A DNA stretch of 64,000 nucleotides from Ornithomonoglobus_A sp045649025 (GTDB lineage Bacteria > Bacillota > Clostridia > UBA1381), in NCBI GenBank assembly GCA_045649025.1, contig JAZRPB010000010.1, positions 1 through 64,000 of the forward strand. The letters are read 5' to 3'. The translations under genes and the position numbers were made by a program. Below are positions 41,552-49,834 of this stretch, one piece after another; position 1 is the stretch's first letter, and each line of letters starts with the position of its first letter. The notes under the pieces were generated by a model that saw only the letters and a list, made by a program, of their open reading frames with translations, ran no database searches and was not told the DNA's origin.

Positions 41552-42316
41552 TTATATGTTTTTATTATATATCACCATCAATCCTTTTAAGATTAACTCA
41601 TCATCTAAAATAATCTTATTTTTACATAGCGGAACAACAGTTGATGCAAGTCCGCCCGTGGCAATAACGGTTTTTACCTTACCCATTTCTTCTTCTATTC
41701 TTTCTATCATACCATCTATATATGACGCCGTTGAATACAAAATTCCGCTCTTCATACTGTCTATGGTGTTTTTACCAAGCACGCTTTTGGGTGCATCAAG
41801 GCTTATTTTAGGCAGCTGCGATGTTCCGCCAACAAGCGAATTTAACGACACCTCAAGCCCTGGTATAATAACCGTGCCAACATAGTTTTTGTCTTTATCT
41901 ATGGCTGAAATTGTGGTTGCTGTTCCCATATCAAAGAATATAAGCGGTGTGGGATATTCATTAATTGCCGCAACTGCTCCAACCACAAGGTCTGCTCCAA
42001 CCGAGGCGGGATTATCCATAACAATATTTAGTCCTGTTTTGAGACCTGGTCCAACCGACATTATTTCATTTAATGTGATTTTGTGTATTGCTTTCTTTAT
42101 AACATTTGTTAAAGACGGAACAACCGATGATATAATTCCTCCATTAATATCTTCACATTTTACATTATAAATTTCCAATACATTCTTAAATTTTATGGCA
42201 TATTCAAGCTCTGTTGCTTTATGATTGGTGGATAATCTTTCAGTAAAAACTATCCTGTTATTTTCAAAGCAACCTATAACTATATTGGTATTACCTACAT
42301 CAATCGCAAGAATCAT
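41552..42316 (-). CDS. coaX: type III pantothenate kinase
   Basis: CoaX phosphorylates pantothenate, the first step of coenzyme A synthesis from the vitamin. The 254-residue protein has the ASKHA-fold motifs AIDVGNTNIVIG at the N-terminus with D5, GADLVVGAVAA, and FFDMGTATTISAID. ATGA overlap with panD couples their translation. The panB-panC-panD-coaX order places the kinase directly after pantothenate synthesis. Confidence 0.95.
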   Translation of the reverse strand: MILAIDVGNTNIVIGCFENNRIVFTERLSTNHKATELEYAIKFKNVLEIYNVKCEDINGGIISSVVPSLTNVIKKAIHKITLNEIMSVGPGLKTGLNIVMDNPASVGADLVVGAVAAINEYPTPLIFFDMGTATTISAIDKDKNYVGTVIIPGLEVSLNSLVGGTSQLPKISLDAPKSVLGKNTIDSMKSGILYSTASYIDGMIERIEEEMGKVKTVIATGGLASTVVPLCKNKIILDDELILKGLMVIYNKNI

Positions 42317-42696
42317 CCAAGCTCACCATGCCTCTCATATTCTGTTATTTTAGTTATTTTATTACAATCATCTACAAATAACACGGTTGGATTAAATTTC
42401 TTTGCTTCATCAGGTGTCATTTGTGCGTATGCCATTATAATAACCTTATCGTTTTTTTGTACACATCTTGCCGCTGCACCGTTAATACAAACTATACCGC
42501 TGCCCCTTTCGCCGCAAATGGTGTATGTTTCAAATCGGCTTCCGTTGTTTATGTCAACAACCTGCACCTTTTCATATTCCATTATTCCCGATTTTTCCAA
42601 AAGCTCTTGGTCTATTGTTATAGAGCCAACATAGTTAAGCTCTGCTTGTGTAACAGTTGCACGATGTATTTTTGCTTTAAGCATTGTTATTTCCAT
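42313..42696 (-). CDS. panD: aspartate 1-decarboxylase precursor
   Basis: PanD makes beta-alanine from aspartate. It self-cleaves between G24 and S25 (YVGSITID), turning S25 into the pyruvoyl cofactor. The 127-residue proenzyme also shows KIHRATVTQAELNY and GSGIVCINGAAARC. GGAGGG sits seven bases before the ATG chosen. It lies between panC and coaX. Confidence 0.95.
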   Translation of the reverse strand: MEITMLKAKIHRATVTQAELNYVGSITIDQELLEKSGIMEYEKVQVVDINNGSRFETYTICGERGSGIVCINGAAARCVQKNDKVIIMAYAQMTPDEAKKFNPTVLFVDDCNKITKITEYERHGELG

Positions 42697-42714
42697 CTGT
42701 TTTCCCTCCTGTTT

Positions 42715-43554
42715 TTATATCGAGAAATTATCTATAAGTCTTGTTGTTCCAAATCTTACTGCAGCCGCACAAAGAACACTGCCATTAATTTTTTCAACAG
42801 GCTTTATTGTGAGCAAATCAACAATCTTTATATATTCAATGTTCGCCATAGGCTCACTGTTAATAACAGCAATAATTTTATCTATTACTGTTTTAGTGTC
42901 CCTTTCTCCGTTCTTTATAAGCTCTTTGCCAATTGTGAGTGCTTTGTTTATGATGGTTGCGGCTTCCCTCTCCTCTACACTTAAATATGTGTTGCGTGAT
43001 GACTTTGCAAGTCCGTCTGCTTCACGCACAATAGGGCAACCCACAATCTCAACATTAACATTCAAATCCTCAACCATTCTTTTTATAACTGCAAGCTGTT
43101 GGGCATCCTTTTCTCCAAAGTATGCCTTGTTTGGCATTGCAATATTAAAAAGCTTTAAAACAACAGTCTGAACACCGCGAAAATGCCCTGGTCGAGATGC
43201 ACCGCACAAGTCCTCGGTTAAGATACTCATATCCACGTGTGTGCAAAATCTATCACCATACATTTCGCTCGGCTCGGGATTAAAAATTAAATCTGCACCC
43301 ACACTCTCGCATAGCTTTTTATCACTTTCTATGTCCCTTGGGTATGTTGCCAAGTCCTCGTTTGGCCCAAATTGAATAGGGTTTACAAACACCGACACAA
43401 CTGTTCTGTCATTTTCTTTTACAGAACGCTCTATAAGACTTTTGTGTCCCTCGTGAAGGTAGCCCATTGTTGGAACAAGACCAACACTTTGCCCCTCGCT
43501 TTTCCATTTATTTACTAATTCCTTTACTTCCTTAATTGTTTTAACAAGTACCAT
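42715..43554 (-). CDS. panC: pantothenate synthetase
   Basis: PanC joins pantoate and beta-alanine using ATP. The 279-residue protein has the nucleotidyltransferase motifs PTMGYLHEGHKSLI (HIGH-like, about 28-41), FVNPIQFGPNEDLATYPR, FGEKDAQQLAVI, VREADGLAKSSRN (KMSKS-like) and the C-terminal AVRFGTTRLIDN. It lies 28 bases after panB, with AAAGGTGA upstream. Confidence 0.95.
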   Translation of the reverse strand: MVLVKTIKEVKELVNKWKSEGQSVGLVPTMGYLHEGHKSLIERSVKENDRTVVSVFVNPIQFGPNEDLATYPRDIESDKKLCESVGADLIFNPEPSEMYGDRFCTHVDMSILTEDLCGASRPGHFRGVQTVVLKLFNIAMPNKAYFGEKDAQQLAVIKRMVEDLNVNVEIVGCPIVREADGLAKSSRNTYLSVEEREAATIINKALTIGKELIKNGERDTKTVIDKIIAVINSEPMANIEYIKIVDLLTIKPVEKINGSVLCAAAVRFGTTRLIDNFSI

Positions 43555-43582
43555 TTATATCACCTTTTTATATTGGAATGTA

Positions 43583-44410
43583 TTAATATAACTTTCCAAT
43601 TATTTCATCATCAATTTTAAATGTGTGCTCCTGTGTTGGAAATGCACCGCTTTGCACGTCGTTTTTGTATTGCTTGAAAGCTTCTTTCATTATTTCGCCC
43701 ACATCTGCATATTTTTTAACAAATTTAGGACAAAAATCACTAAACATTCCAAGCATATCCTGATACACTAAAACCTGTCCGTCGCAGCCTGCTCCCGCAC
43801 CAATTCCTATGGTTGGAACAGACACTGTTTTTGTGATAACCTCGGCAAGCTTTGCGGGGACACATTCCATAACAATAGCAAATGCACCTGCCTTTTCAAC
43901 TGCCTTTGCATCCTCTATAATTTGCTTTGCACTCTCCTCGCTCTTGCCCTGTACCTTATGACCGCCAAAAACGTTGACGGATTGCGGTGTTAAGCCAATA
44001 TGACCAACAACGGGAATAGATGCCTTCACTATTGCACTTATCTGTTCTGTAACCGACGCACCGCCCTCAAGCTTTACGGCAGCGGCACCGCCCTCCTTTA
44101 CAAGTCTTCCTGCGTTTTTAACTGCATCGTAAACTGATGTCTGATACGACATAAATGGCATATCTGCAACAACAAGTGCATTTTTTGCACCTCTTGTAAC
44201 TGCCCTTGTGTGATGAAGAATATCCTCCATTGTTACGGGAAGAGTATCCTCGTAGCCTAAAATAACCGTGCCGAGCGAATCGCCCACAAGAATTGAATTT
44301 ATCCCTGCTTCGTCTATAAGTTTTGCAGTGGAATAATCGTATGCGGTAAGCATAGTTATTTTCTCGCCCTTTTGCTTTTGCGATAAAAAAGTTGATACTG
44401 TGTTCTTCAT
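43583..44410 (-). CDS. panB: 3-methyl-2-oxobutanoate hydroxymethyltransferase
   Basis: PanB transfers a hydroxymethyl group from methylene-tetrahydrofolate to 2-oxoisovalerate, giving ketopantoate. The 275-residue protein shows MLTAYDYSTAKLIDEAGI, ILVGDSLG, MPFMSYQ, VKLEGG, VGHIGLTPQSVNVFGG and MECVPAKLA. The start is ambiguous between ATGs at 44422 and 44410. AAAGGA lies directly against the first, so I take 44410. It is the first gene of the operon, with a promoter at 44501-44473. panE (ketopantoate reductase) is not in the window. Confidence 0.94.
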   Translation of the reverse strand: MKNTVSTFLSQKQKGEKITMLTAYDYSTAKLIDEAGINSILVGDSLGTVILGYEDTLPVTMEDILHHTRAVTRGAKNALVVADMPFMSYQTSVYDAVKNAGRLVKEGGAAAVKLEGGASVTEQISAIVKASIPVVGHIGLTPQSVNVFGGHKVQGKSEESAKQIIEDAKAVEKAGAFAIVMECVPAKLAEVITKTVSVPTIGIGAGAGCDGQVLVYQDMLGMFSDFCPKFVKKYADVGEIMKEAFKQYKNDVQSGAFPTQEHTFKIDDEIIGKLY

Positions 44411-44472
44411 TTTTATCTTCATTCCTTTCAAAACTGATACTATTTTACCTTATGTAAATATAGTTCACGTAC

Positions 44473-44501
44473 ATTTTATCATAGTTTTATAATAATATCA
44501 A
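44473..44501 (-). promoter_or_regulatory. promoter of panB-panC-panD-coaX
   Basis: On the minus strand TTGATA (44501-44496), 17 bp, TAAAAT (44478-44473), about 65 bp before the start. Confidence 0.65.
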
Positions 44502-44536
44502 TATTTTTTTGTTATTTGAGGTCAAAACTTAAAAGC

Positions 44537-44565
44537 TTGACAAAAAAACTAATATATGATAAAAT
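44537..44565 (+). promoter_or_regulatory. promoter of the MntR-like gene
   Basis: TTGACA (44537-44542), 17 bp, TAAAAT (44560-44565), about 40 bp before the start at 44604. It is divergent from the pan promoter. Confidence 0.75.
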
Positions 44566-44603
44566 TTTTATAGTAAATTTATTGGTAAAATGAGGTGATG
44601 ACA

Positions 44604-44972
44604 ATGTCTTTATACGAATCAGGAGAAAATTATCTTGAAACAATATTAATATTAAAAGAAAAATTCGGATATGTTCGTTCAATAGACATTGCCAGAGAGC
44701 TTAACGTATCAAAGCCGTCGGTAAGCCGTGCAGTAAGCGTTTTAAAGAATGATGGATATATCTCCTTCGACCAGAACGGAATGATTGTTTTAACAGATGA
44801 GGGCATAAAAGTTGCAAGTAAAATTTATGAACGTCATAATATTATTACAAAGCACCTCATTTCACTTGGTGTAAGCGAGGAGGTTGCAAGCACTGATGCG
44901 TGTAAAATCGAACACGTTTTAAGCGATGAAACCTTCGAGAAGATTAAAAACATTGTTGATACTATTAAATAA
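44604..44972 (+). CDS. DtxR/MntR-family metal-dependent repressor
   Basis: The 122-residue protein has an N-terminal winged helix (ENYLETILILKEKFGYVRSIDIARELNVSKPSVSRAVSVLKNDGYI). A metal-binding dimerisation domain follows, with the typical YERHNIITKHLISLGVSEEVASTDACKIEHVLSDET. It lacks the C-terminal SH3-like domain, as MntR does. It probably senses Mn2+ or Fe2+; no target transporter is adjacent. The start is the ATG at 44604, six bases after GAGGTG. Two upstream in-frame starts overlap that site. Confidence 0.9.
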   Translation: MSLYESGENYLETILILKEKFGYVRSIDIARELNVSKPSVSRAVSVLKNDGYISFDQNGMIVLTDEGIKVASKIYERHNIITKHLISLGVSEEVASTDACKIEHVLSDETFEKIKNIVDTIK

Positions 44973-44974
44973 TA

Positions 44975-45008
44975 AAAACCGACACATCAAAAATGTGTCG
45001 GTTTTTCA
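44975..45008 (+). terminator. terminator after the MntR-like gene
   Basis: AAAAACCGACACAT pairs with ATGTGTCGGTTTTT, followed by C; classic hairpin with a T-tract. Confidence 0.92.
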
Positions 45009-45074
45009 ATTCGTAAAAATTGTTTTATTAGAAATCTAAATTCAAGATAATATTGGGGTATTTTAATTTTCCTT

Positions 45075-45275
45075 TTATGTATTATCTTTCTTATCAGACC
45101 AGTCGGGCAATGCAATTACCATACACCAACCAACAAATCCCAACAAGAAACTCCACCAAAAATAAGGTCTGGCATAAATCCCTTTATTATCAGCAATGCT
45201 TTCAAATTCTTTTGCAATAAAATAGTCAATTACAACGCATACTATAACTGATACTAGTGAAATTAATATTTCCAT
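45075..45275 (-). CDS. small two-TM membrane protein, unknown
   Basis: The 66-residue protein has two hydrophobic helices (about 2-20, ILISLVSVIVCVVIDYFIA, and 38-56, WWSFLLGFVGWCMVIALP) and a charged tail (DWSDKKDNT). A strong GGAGGAG lies five bases before the ATG, supporting it as real. The layout resembles many small membrane proteins in gut Firmicutes, with an N-terminal helix, the YARPYFWWSFLLGFVG loop and a second helix. The function is not known. It is monocistronic. Confidence 0.7.
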   Translation of the reverse strand: MEILISLVSVIVCVVIDYFIAKEFESIADNKGIYARPYFWWSFLLGFVGWCMVIALPDWSDKKDNT

Positions 45276-45447
45276 AACTACTCCTCCATTTCTTTTATTT
45301 CCGTTTTTTACTTTTGTTCTATAATTTATGGTTTTTACAAAACAACTTTTACTTCTTAAAATATATTATAGCCCATTTATGGGCAATTGTCAAGCTAAAA
45401 ACAACGTCTTATACTTAATATATAGTAATTAAGTGGGAGAAGTCAAA

Positions 45448-45645
45448 ATGATTGTTTTTGATAAATTATGGGAAACTATGCGTATAAAAGGAATTTCTCA
45501 ATATAAGTTAATAAAACAATATGGTTTTAGTACTGGGCAACTTGACAGGTTAAGAAAAAATGAAAATGTAAACTCATATACATTAAATACGTTGTGCGAA
45601 ATTTTAGATTGCAAATTAGAGGACATAGCTGAATTTCGCAAATAA
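45448..45645 (+). CDS. small Cro/C1-type helix-turn-helix protein
   Basis: The 65-residue protein is a single HTH domain (FDKLWETMRIKGISQYKLIKQYGFSTGQLDRLRKNENVNSYTLNTLCEILDCKLEDIAEF). It matches the short XRE-type regulators common in Clostridia that have no extra domain. I take the ATG at 45448, about seven bases after GGGAGAAG; a GTG at 45433 overlaps that site. No partner gene is adjacent, so its target is unknown. A terminator follows at once. Confidence 0.85.
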   Translation: MIVFDKLWETMRIKGISQYKLIKQYGFSTGQLDRLRKNENVNSYTLNTLCEILDCKLEDIAEFRK

Positions 45646-45678
45646 AAACAGTCGTTTTCGTGAAACGACTGTTTTTTT
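45646..45678 (+). terminator. terminator after the small HTH gene
   Basis: AAAACAGTCGTTTC-like arms pair around a short loop (CAGTCGTTT/AAACGACTG), followed by a run of seven T. Confidence 0.9.
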
Positions 45679-45691
45679 GATGGTAAACATT

Positions 45692-45765
45692 GTAGGGACC
45701 GGCGTCCCCGACGGTCCGCTTGCGATTTGTTCGTAGCGTAGCGGTGTGCGCATTTTATTTTAGCC
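45692..45765. repeat. GC-rich inverted repeat fragment
   Basis: TAGGGACCGGCGTCCCCGAC contains GGACCG, mirrored by CGGTCC (to about 45717), followed by CGCTTGCG and GTAGCGTAGCGG. It is much richer in GC than its surroundings and resembles the short GTAGGG-type dispersed repeats seen in many Clostridiales genomes. Only one copy is in this window. Confidence 0.45.
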
Positions 45766-45767
45766 TT

Positions 45768-47141
45768 TTAGCCTTCTAACTTCTTTATTGCCTCTATTGC
45801 AATTGCACATTCAACCCTCTTTTTCTCAAACTCGCAGGCAAGCTCGTAGGGCTTATTTATATCTCCGTTAAAGTTTACAGCATTTGCACTGCAGCCGCCG
45901 CTGCAATAGAATTTTGCAAAGCAGTTTTCACACTTTTTCTTTGTGTATACATTCGACCTCTCAAATATGTTTTTGATATCCTCATCAATTTTGCCCTCAA
46001 AAACCGTACCCATTTTATAGTCGGTATTTCCCACAAACTGATGACACGGATATATATCACCCTGCGGTGATATTGCAAGGTATTCGTGTCCCGCTCCGCA
46101 GCCCGAAAGACGCTTTATTGCACACGGGCCTTGGTCGAGGTCAACCATAAAATGGAAGAAGTTAAACCAATTACCCTCTCGCCATCTCTTTATATATTCA
46201 TCGGCAAGCTTTTCGTATTCTTTAAATACTGTTTGGATATGCTCATCTCTTAAAGCATATTCCTCCTCATACGGTGCAACAACAGGCTCAACACTTGTTT
46301 GCTTAAAGCCAAGGTCGGCAAGGTGTATAACATCCTTTGCAAAGTCGACGTTGTGTGCGGTAAATGTGCCTCTAACATAATAATTGTCTTGATTTCTGCT
46401 CTTTGCCATTCTTTGAAACTTTGGCACAATAATATCATATGAGCCTTTACCATTTACGGTTGGACGCATTTTATCGTGTGTTTCCTTTAAGCCGTCGAGA
46501 GATAAAACAACATTAGACATATTCTCGTTTATGTACTTTTCAATTTCACCATCGAGCAATACGCCGTTTGTTGTGATTGTAAATCTAAAGTTCTTGTTGT
46601 GCTTTTTGCCTTGCTCCTTTGCGTACTCGGTTATTTCCTTAACAACCTCAAAGTTCATAAGAGGCTCGCCGCCAAAATAGTCGATTTCTATATTATGACG
46701 GTTTTGGCTGTTTGCAATAACAAAGTCGATTGCCTTTTTGCCAACCTCACTGCTCATAAGGCATCTTCCGCCCTTATATTCTCCTGTGTCGCCAAAGCAA
46801 TACTTGCAACGCAAATTACAGTCGTGAGCAATGTGTATACACAAGGCCTTCACAACCGATTTTTTATTCCAGTTCTTTGCAATTTGGGCATAGCAGTCCT
46901 CGCAAAACAGCTGACCTGCCTCTGCTAGAGAACAAATATCGCTGTATGCGTCCTCTATTTCTTCCTTTGAATATTTTTTAGAAAGCTCATCTACTATAAA
47001 TTCAGGACATCTGCTTTCTGCCACAAACGGCTCTATTATGTAATCTAATACATCATACACAACATCATCTACCACGTGCACTGCACCTGAATAGACATCA
47101 AGCACAATATCAAGTCCCATTTGCTTATATTTATGTATCAA
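45768..47141 (-). CDS. scfB: SCIFF peptide radical-SAM maturase
   Basis: This is a 457-residue radical SAM/SPASM enzyme that forms thioether cross-links in the SCIFF peptide. It has an N-terminal peptide-binding region (HKYKQMGLDIVLDVYSGAVHVVDDVVYDVLDYI), typical of the family. The radical SAM cluster is C108, C112 and C115 (CNLRCKYC), followed by DYFGGEPLMNF. A C-terminal SPASM domain has many cysteines (CAIKRLSGCGAGHEY, CENCFAKFYCSGGCSANA). The start is TTG with AGAGGA eight bases upstream. Its substrate gene lies upstream at 47339-47482, with a dispersed two-hairpin repeat between. Confidence 0.95.
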   Translation of the reverse strand: MIHKYKQMGLDIVLDVYSGAVHVVDDVVYDVLDYIIEPFVAESRCPEFIVDELSKKYSKEEIEDAYSDICSLAEAGQLFCEDCYAQIAKNWNKKSVVKALCIHIAHDCNLRCKYCFGDTGEYKGGRCLMSSEVGKKAIDFVIANSQNRHNIEIDYFGGEPLMNFEVVKEITEYAKEQGKKHNKNFRFTITTNGVLLDGEIEKYINENMSNVVLSLDGLKETHDKMRPTVNGKGSYDIIVPKFQRMAKSRNQDNYYVRGTFTAHNVDFAKDVIHLADLGFKQTSVEPVVAPYEEEYALRDEHIQTVFKEYEKLADEYIKRWREGNWFNFFHFMVDLDQGPCAIKRLSGCGAGHEYLAISPQGDIYPCHQFVGNTDYKMGTVFEGKIDEDIKNIFERSNVYTKKKCENCFAKFYCSGGCSANAVNFNGDINKPYELACEFEKKRVECAIAIEAIKKLEG

Positions 47142-47173
47142 TGAAAAATTCCTCTTTTCGTTTTTCTAAAGAT

Positions 47174-47278
47174 AAAAAAGTCACTATCGTGATGGTCGTT
47201 CGCACGCTCACTTCCATAAGTAGACTTTTTTGTAATTTAGGAAATTACAACTTAAAAGCAGTAATTTCCTAAAAGATA
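47174..47278 (+). repeat. two-hairpin dispersed repeat, copy 2
   Basis: The same blocks as copy 1: AAAAAAGTC ... GACTTTTTT, then TAGGAAATTAC ... GTAATTTCCTA. Here it lies between the SCIFF precursor and maturase, in the antisense direction relative to both. It differs from copy 1 at scattered positions that largely preserve pairing. Confidence 0.85.
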
Positions 47279-47285
47279 AAGAAAA

Positions 47286-47323
47286 GTGCATCAAAACAAC
47301 GGCACACCGCATTTTGATGCATC
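47286..47323 (-). terminator. hairpin after the SCIFF precursor
   Basis: GTGCATCAAAA and TTTTGATGCAT enclose an A/C-rich loop just after the precursor stop. Together with the repeat that follows it probably makes most transcripts stop before the maturase, giving more peptide than enzyme. Confidence 0.65.
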
Positions 47324-47338
47324 TTCTTATAAATTCAA

Positions 47339-47482
47339 TTATTCAGCGTGCTCACACTTCTGGTTTGCAACTGTGCAAGATGTCTTACAAGCTGATTGAC
47401 AAGAAGTTTGGCACTCACCGCAACCGCCGTGCTTTGCACTATCCTTTAAGCTAGCCTTATTTAAAGTCTTTACGTGTTTCAT
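47339..47482 (-). CDS. scfA: SCIFF (six cysteines in forty-five) ribosomal peptide precursor
   Basis: The 47-residue peptide begins MKHVKTLNKASLKDSAKHGG and continues with CGECQTSCQSACKTSC, then TVANQKCEHAE. The six cysteines are at 21, 24, 28, 32, 36 and 43, the exact SCIFF pattern. The family is nearly universal in Clostridia, and its maturase makes Cys-to-Thr thioether bridges. Its role is not known. GAAAGGA lies eight bases before the ATG. It is short enough to be missed by automatic gene callers. The maturase gene follows after about 200 bp on the same strand. Confidence 0.96.
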   Translation of the reverse strand: MKHVKTLNKASLKDSAKHGGCGECQTSCQSACKTSCTVANQKCEHAE

Positions 47483-47598
47483 ATTATACATTCCTTTCTG
47501 CAGATATGTTTTTTGATATGAGTATATACACTCGTTAATAAAAGTATATCATAATTTTTTCAAAAAAGAAAGTCTTTTTTGAAATTTTTATTATTTTT

Positions 47599-48969
47599 TT
47601 ATCCAAATATGCTTATATATCCCTGTATGAATATAAATATAATAACAATCGGTAATATAAATGTTACATAGCCGCGTATCCATTTAGGGAATTTAATACC
47701 CTTTCCTGCATTTGCTTCTTTAATGAAGTTATCCCAACCCCAGCCAAATTTATAAACGCAAAATGCAAGGTAAACAAGCGAGCCAAGCGGCAGGAAGTTG
47801 TTACTAACCAAAAAGTCCTCGAAGTCCATAATGTTTTTACCTTCACCAAGAAGTGAAACGCCGCTCCACACATTAAAGCCTAAAATACACGGCAATGAAA
47901 GTATGATTATTGCAAACAGGTTAACAATAACTGCCCTCTTTCTTGACCAGTTCCATAAATCCATTGCAAATGAAATAATATTTTCAAACACGGCAATAAC
48001 CGTTGAAAATGCAGCAAATGCCATAAACACAAAGAATAATGAGCCCCAAACTCTGCCTAAAGGCATTGCATTGAATATGTTTGGCAGTGTTATGAATATA
48101 AGGTTTGGTCCCGATTCGGGGTTTACATTAAATGAGAAGCACGCAGGGAATATAATAAGTCCCGACATAATTGCAACAAATGTATCGAGCACCAAAATGC
48201 TTATAGATTCACCCGTTAAGCTTCTGTCTTTTTCTATATAGCTGCCGAAAATTGCCATTGAGCCAATACCTATACTTAAGGTAAAGAACGCCTGTCCCAT
48301 TGCTGCAAATATCACTTCAAATATACCGTTTTGAGCCATTTTACCAAAGTCGGGCATTAAATAAAACTTTAGGCCTTCACTTGCTCCTGGTAAAAAGATT
48401 GAGTTTATTGCCAACACAACCATAATGCACAAAAGGAATATCATCATTACCTTTGTTATTTTTTCAACTCCGTTTTTAAGTCCTAAAGAGCAAACACCAA
48501 AGCTTAAAACAACAACCACAATTGTCCAGAAAAACATTTGGGCAGGGTTTTGAGTTAATGCACCAAAGATATCGCCAACCTGTTGGGGCGTTGCTCCCAC
48601 AAACTCTCCCTTTGCCATCTTGAAGAAGTATGAAACTATCCATCCTGCTATTACTGTATAGAACATCATTAAAAGATAGTTTGCTGCCATAGCAAAATAG
48701 CCGAACACGTGCCATTTTGCACCCTTTCTTTCAAGCACCTTAAACGAGCTTGCAACACTCTTCTGACTTGCTCTTCCCACTGAAAACTCCATTACCATAA
48801 CAGGTAAACCCAAAATAAGCAAAAACAGCATATATATAAGCACAAATGCCGCTCCGCCGTATTGCCCTGTTATGTAGGGAAATCTCCACACGTTTCCTAA
48901 TCCTATTGCGCATCCTGCCGAGATTAATATAAATCCAAGTCTTGATGCAAATTTTTCTCTTTGCTGCAT
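47599..48969 (-). CDS. sodium-dependent transporter (NSS/SNF family)
   Basis: The 456-residue membrane protein has about eleven or twelve transmembrane helices. It opens with the family signature GFILISAGCAIGLGNVWRFPY (TM1, sodium and substrate site), then GGAAFVLIYMLFLLILGLPVMVMEFSVGRAS. A GQAFFTLSIGIGSMAIFGSY segment fits the TM6 region. It is LeuT/MhsT-like and probably imports an amino acid with Na+; the substrate is not readable. GAAAGGAAG precedes the start. It is monocistronic, between scfA and the TtcA-like gene. Confidence 0.93.
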   Translation of the reverse strand: MQQREKFASRLGFILISAGCAIGLGNVWRFPYITGQYGGAAFVLIYMLFLLILGLPVMVMEFSVGRASQKSVASSFKVLERKGAKWHVFGYFAMAANYLLMMFYTVIAGWIVSYFFKMAKGEFVGATPQQVGDIFGALTQNPAQMFFWTIVVVVLSFGVCSLGLKNGVEKITKVMMIFLLCIMVVLAINSIFLPGASEGLKFYLMPDFGKMAQNGIFEVIFAAMGQAFFTLSIGIGSMAIFGSYIEKDRSLTGESISILVLDTFVAIMSGLIIFPACFSFNVNPESGPNLIFITLPNIFNAMPLGRVWGSLFFVFMAFAAFSTVIAVFENIISFAMDLWNWSRKRAVIVNLFAIIILSLPCILGFNVWSGVSLLGEGKNIMDFEDFLVSNNFLPLGSLVYLAFCVYKFGWGWDNFIKEANAGKGIKFPKWIRGYVTFILPIVIIFIFIQGYISIFG

Positions 48970-48990
48970 TGTTTTTTCTTCCTTTCGCTT

Positions 48991-49833
48991 TTATCTTCCT
49001 CTTTCATCATAGTCGTCGAGGAAATTATATTTCTCCTCGCCCTTGTGATAGCCTATAATAGTTGATAAATTAACATCTGTTACGCTGTTAAAAATATTCA
49101 TATCTATATATGGGCTTGTTTTTCTAAATTGCTTTATTAATTCCTTCATTTCACGCCGCTTTGAGTTTTCTCTGCCGTCGGGCCGCGAAATTTCACACGC
49201 CTCGGTAAAACGGCAGGCACATTGGATAAATTCCAATTCGTGCCGCTTTGCCCAGGCAATTATGTCCTTTTCCTTAACCAGATATAACGGGCGTATAAGC
49301 TCCATACCAGGATGATTGGTGCTATGAAGCTTTGGCATCATTGTTTGTATTTGCGAGCCATAGAGCATACCCATAAGTATAGTTTCTATAACATCGTCGA
49401 AATGATGGCCCAATGCAATTTTGTTACACCCAAGTTTTTGTGCCTCTTTATATAAATAGCCGCGTCTCATTCTTGCACACAGATAACAGGGATGGTCGCC
49501 AACATTTGCAACTGAATCAAAAATCTGTGTGTTGAATATATGAATGGGTACATTAAGTGTTTTTGCATTATCTATGATTTTTTGTCGGTTTTGGGGGTTA
49601 TAGCCTGGGTCCATAACAATAAACTCAACATCAAATTTTACTACTCCGTGGCGGTGTATTTCCTGCATACACTTTGCTAAAAGCATAGAATCCTTACCGC
49701 CCGAAATACACACCGCAATTTTATCGCCTTCCTTTATAAGCTCGTAGCGGTTTATGGCGGTGGTGAATTTTCGCCATATGCCCTTGCGGTATGTTGTTAT
49801 AATACTTCGCTCTGCCTCTTTGTATTTTTCCAT
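48991..49833 (-). CDS. TtcA-like tRNA thiolation protein (PP-loop ATPase)
   Basis: The 280-residue N-type ATP pyrophosphatase has the PP-loop SGGKDSM at about 44-50, the CxxC pair in HPCYLCARMRRG and a later Cys in IQCACRF, with LGHHFDDVIETILMGMLYGSQIQTM between. These features fit TtcA/TtuA-type enzymes that bind a 4Fe-4S cluster and thiolate tRNA (2-thiocytidine 32 in enterobacteria). The exact target base in Clostridia is not certain. The ATG at 49833 directly follows the ftsY stop. An upstream TTG at 49845 would overlap it. Confidence 0.85.
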   Translation of the reverse strand: MEKYKEAERSIITTYRKGIWRKFTTAINRYELIKEGDKIAVCISGGKDSMLLAKCMQEIHRHGVVKFDVEFIVMDPGYNPQNRQKIIDNAKTLNVPIHIFNTQIFDSVANVGDHPCYLCARMRRGYLYKEAQKLGCNKIALGHHFDDVIETILMGMLYGSQIQTMMPKLHSTNHPGMELIRPLYLVKEKDIIAWAKRHELEFIQCACRFTEACEISRPDGRENSKRREMKELIKQFRKTSPYIDMNIFNSVTDVNLSTIIGYHKGEEKYNFLDDYDERGR

Positions 49834-49834
49834 T

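Noticed and set aside
42421..42984. Open frame of 187 codons on the plus strand
   Set aside because: Antisense to panD and panC; Cys/Phe/Tyr-rich composition is an artefact of the opposite strand.
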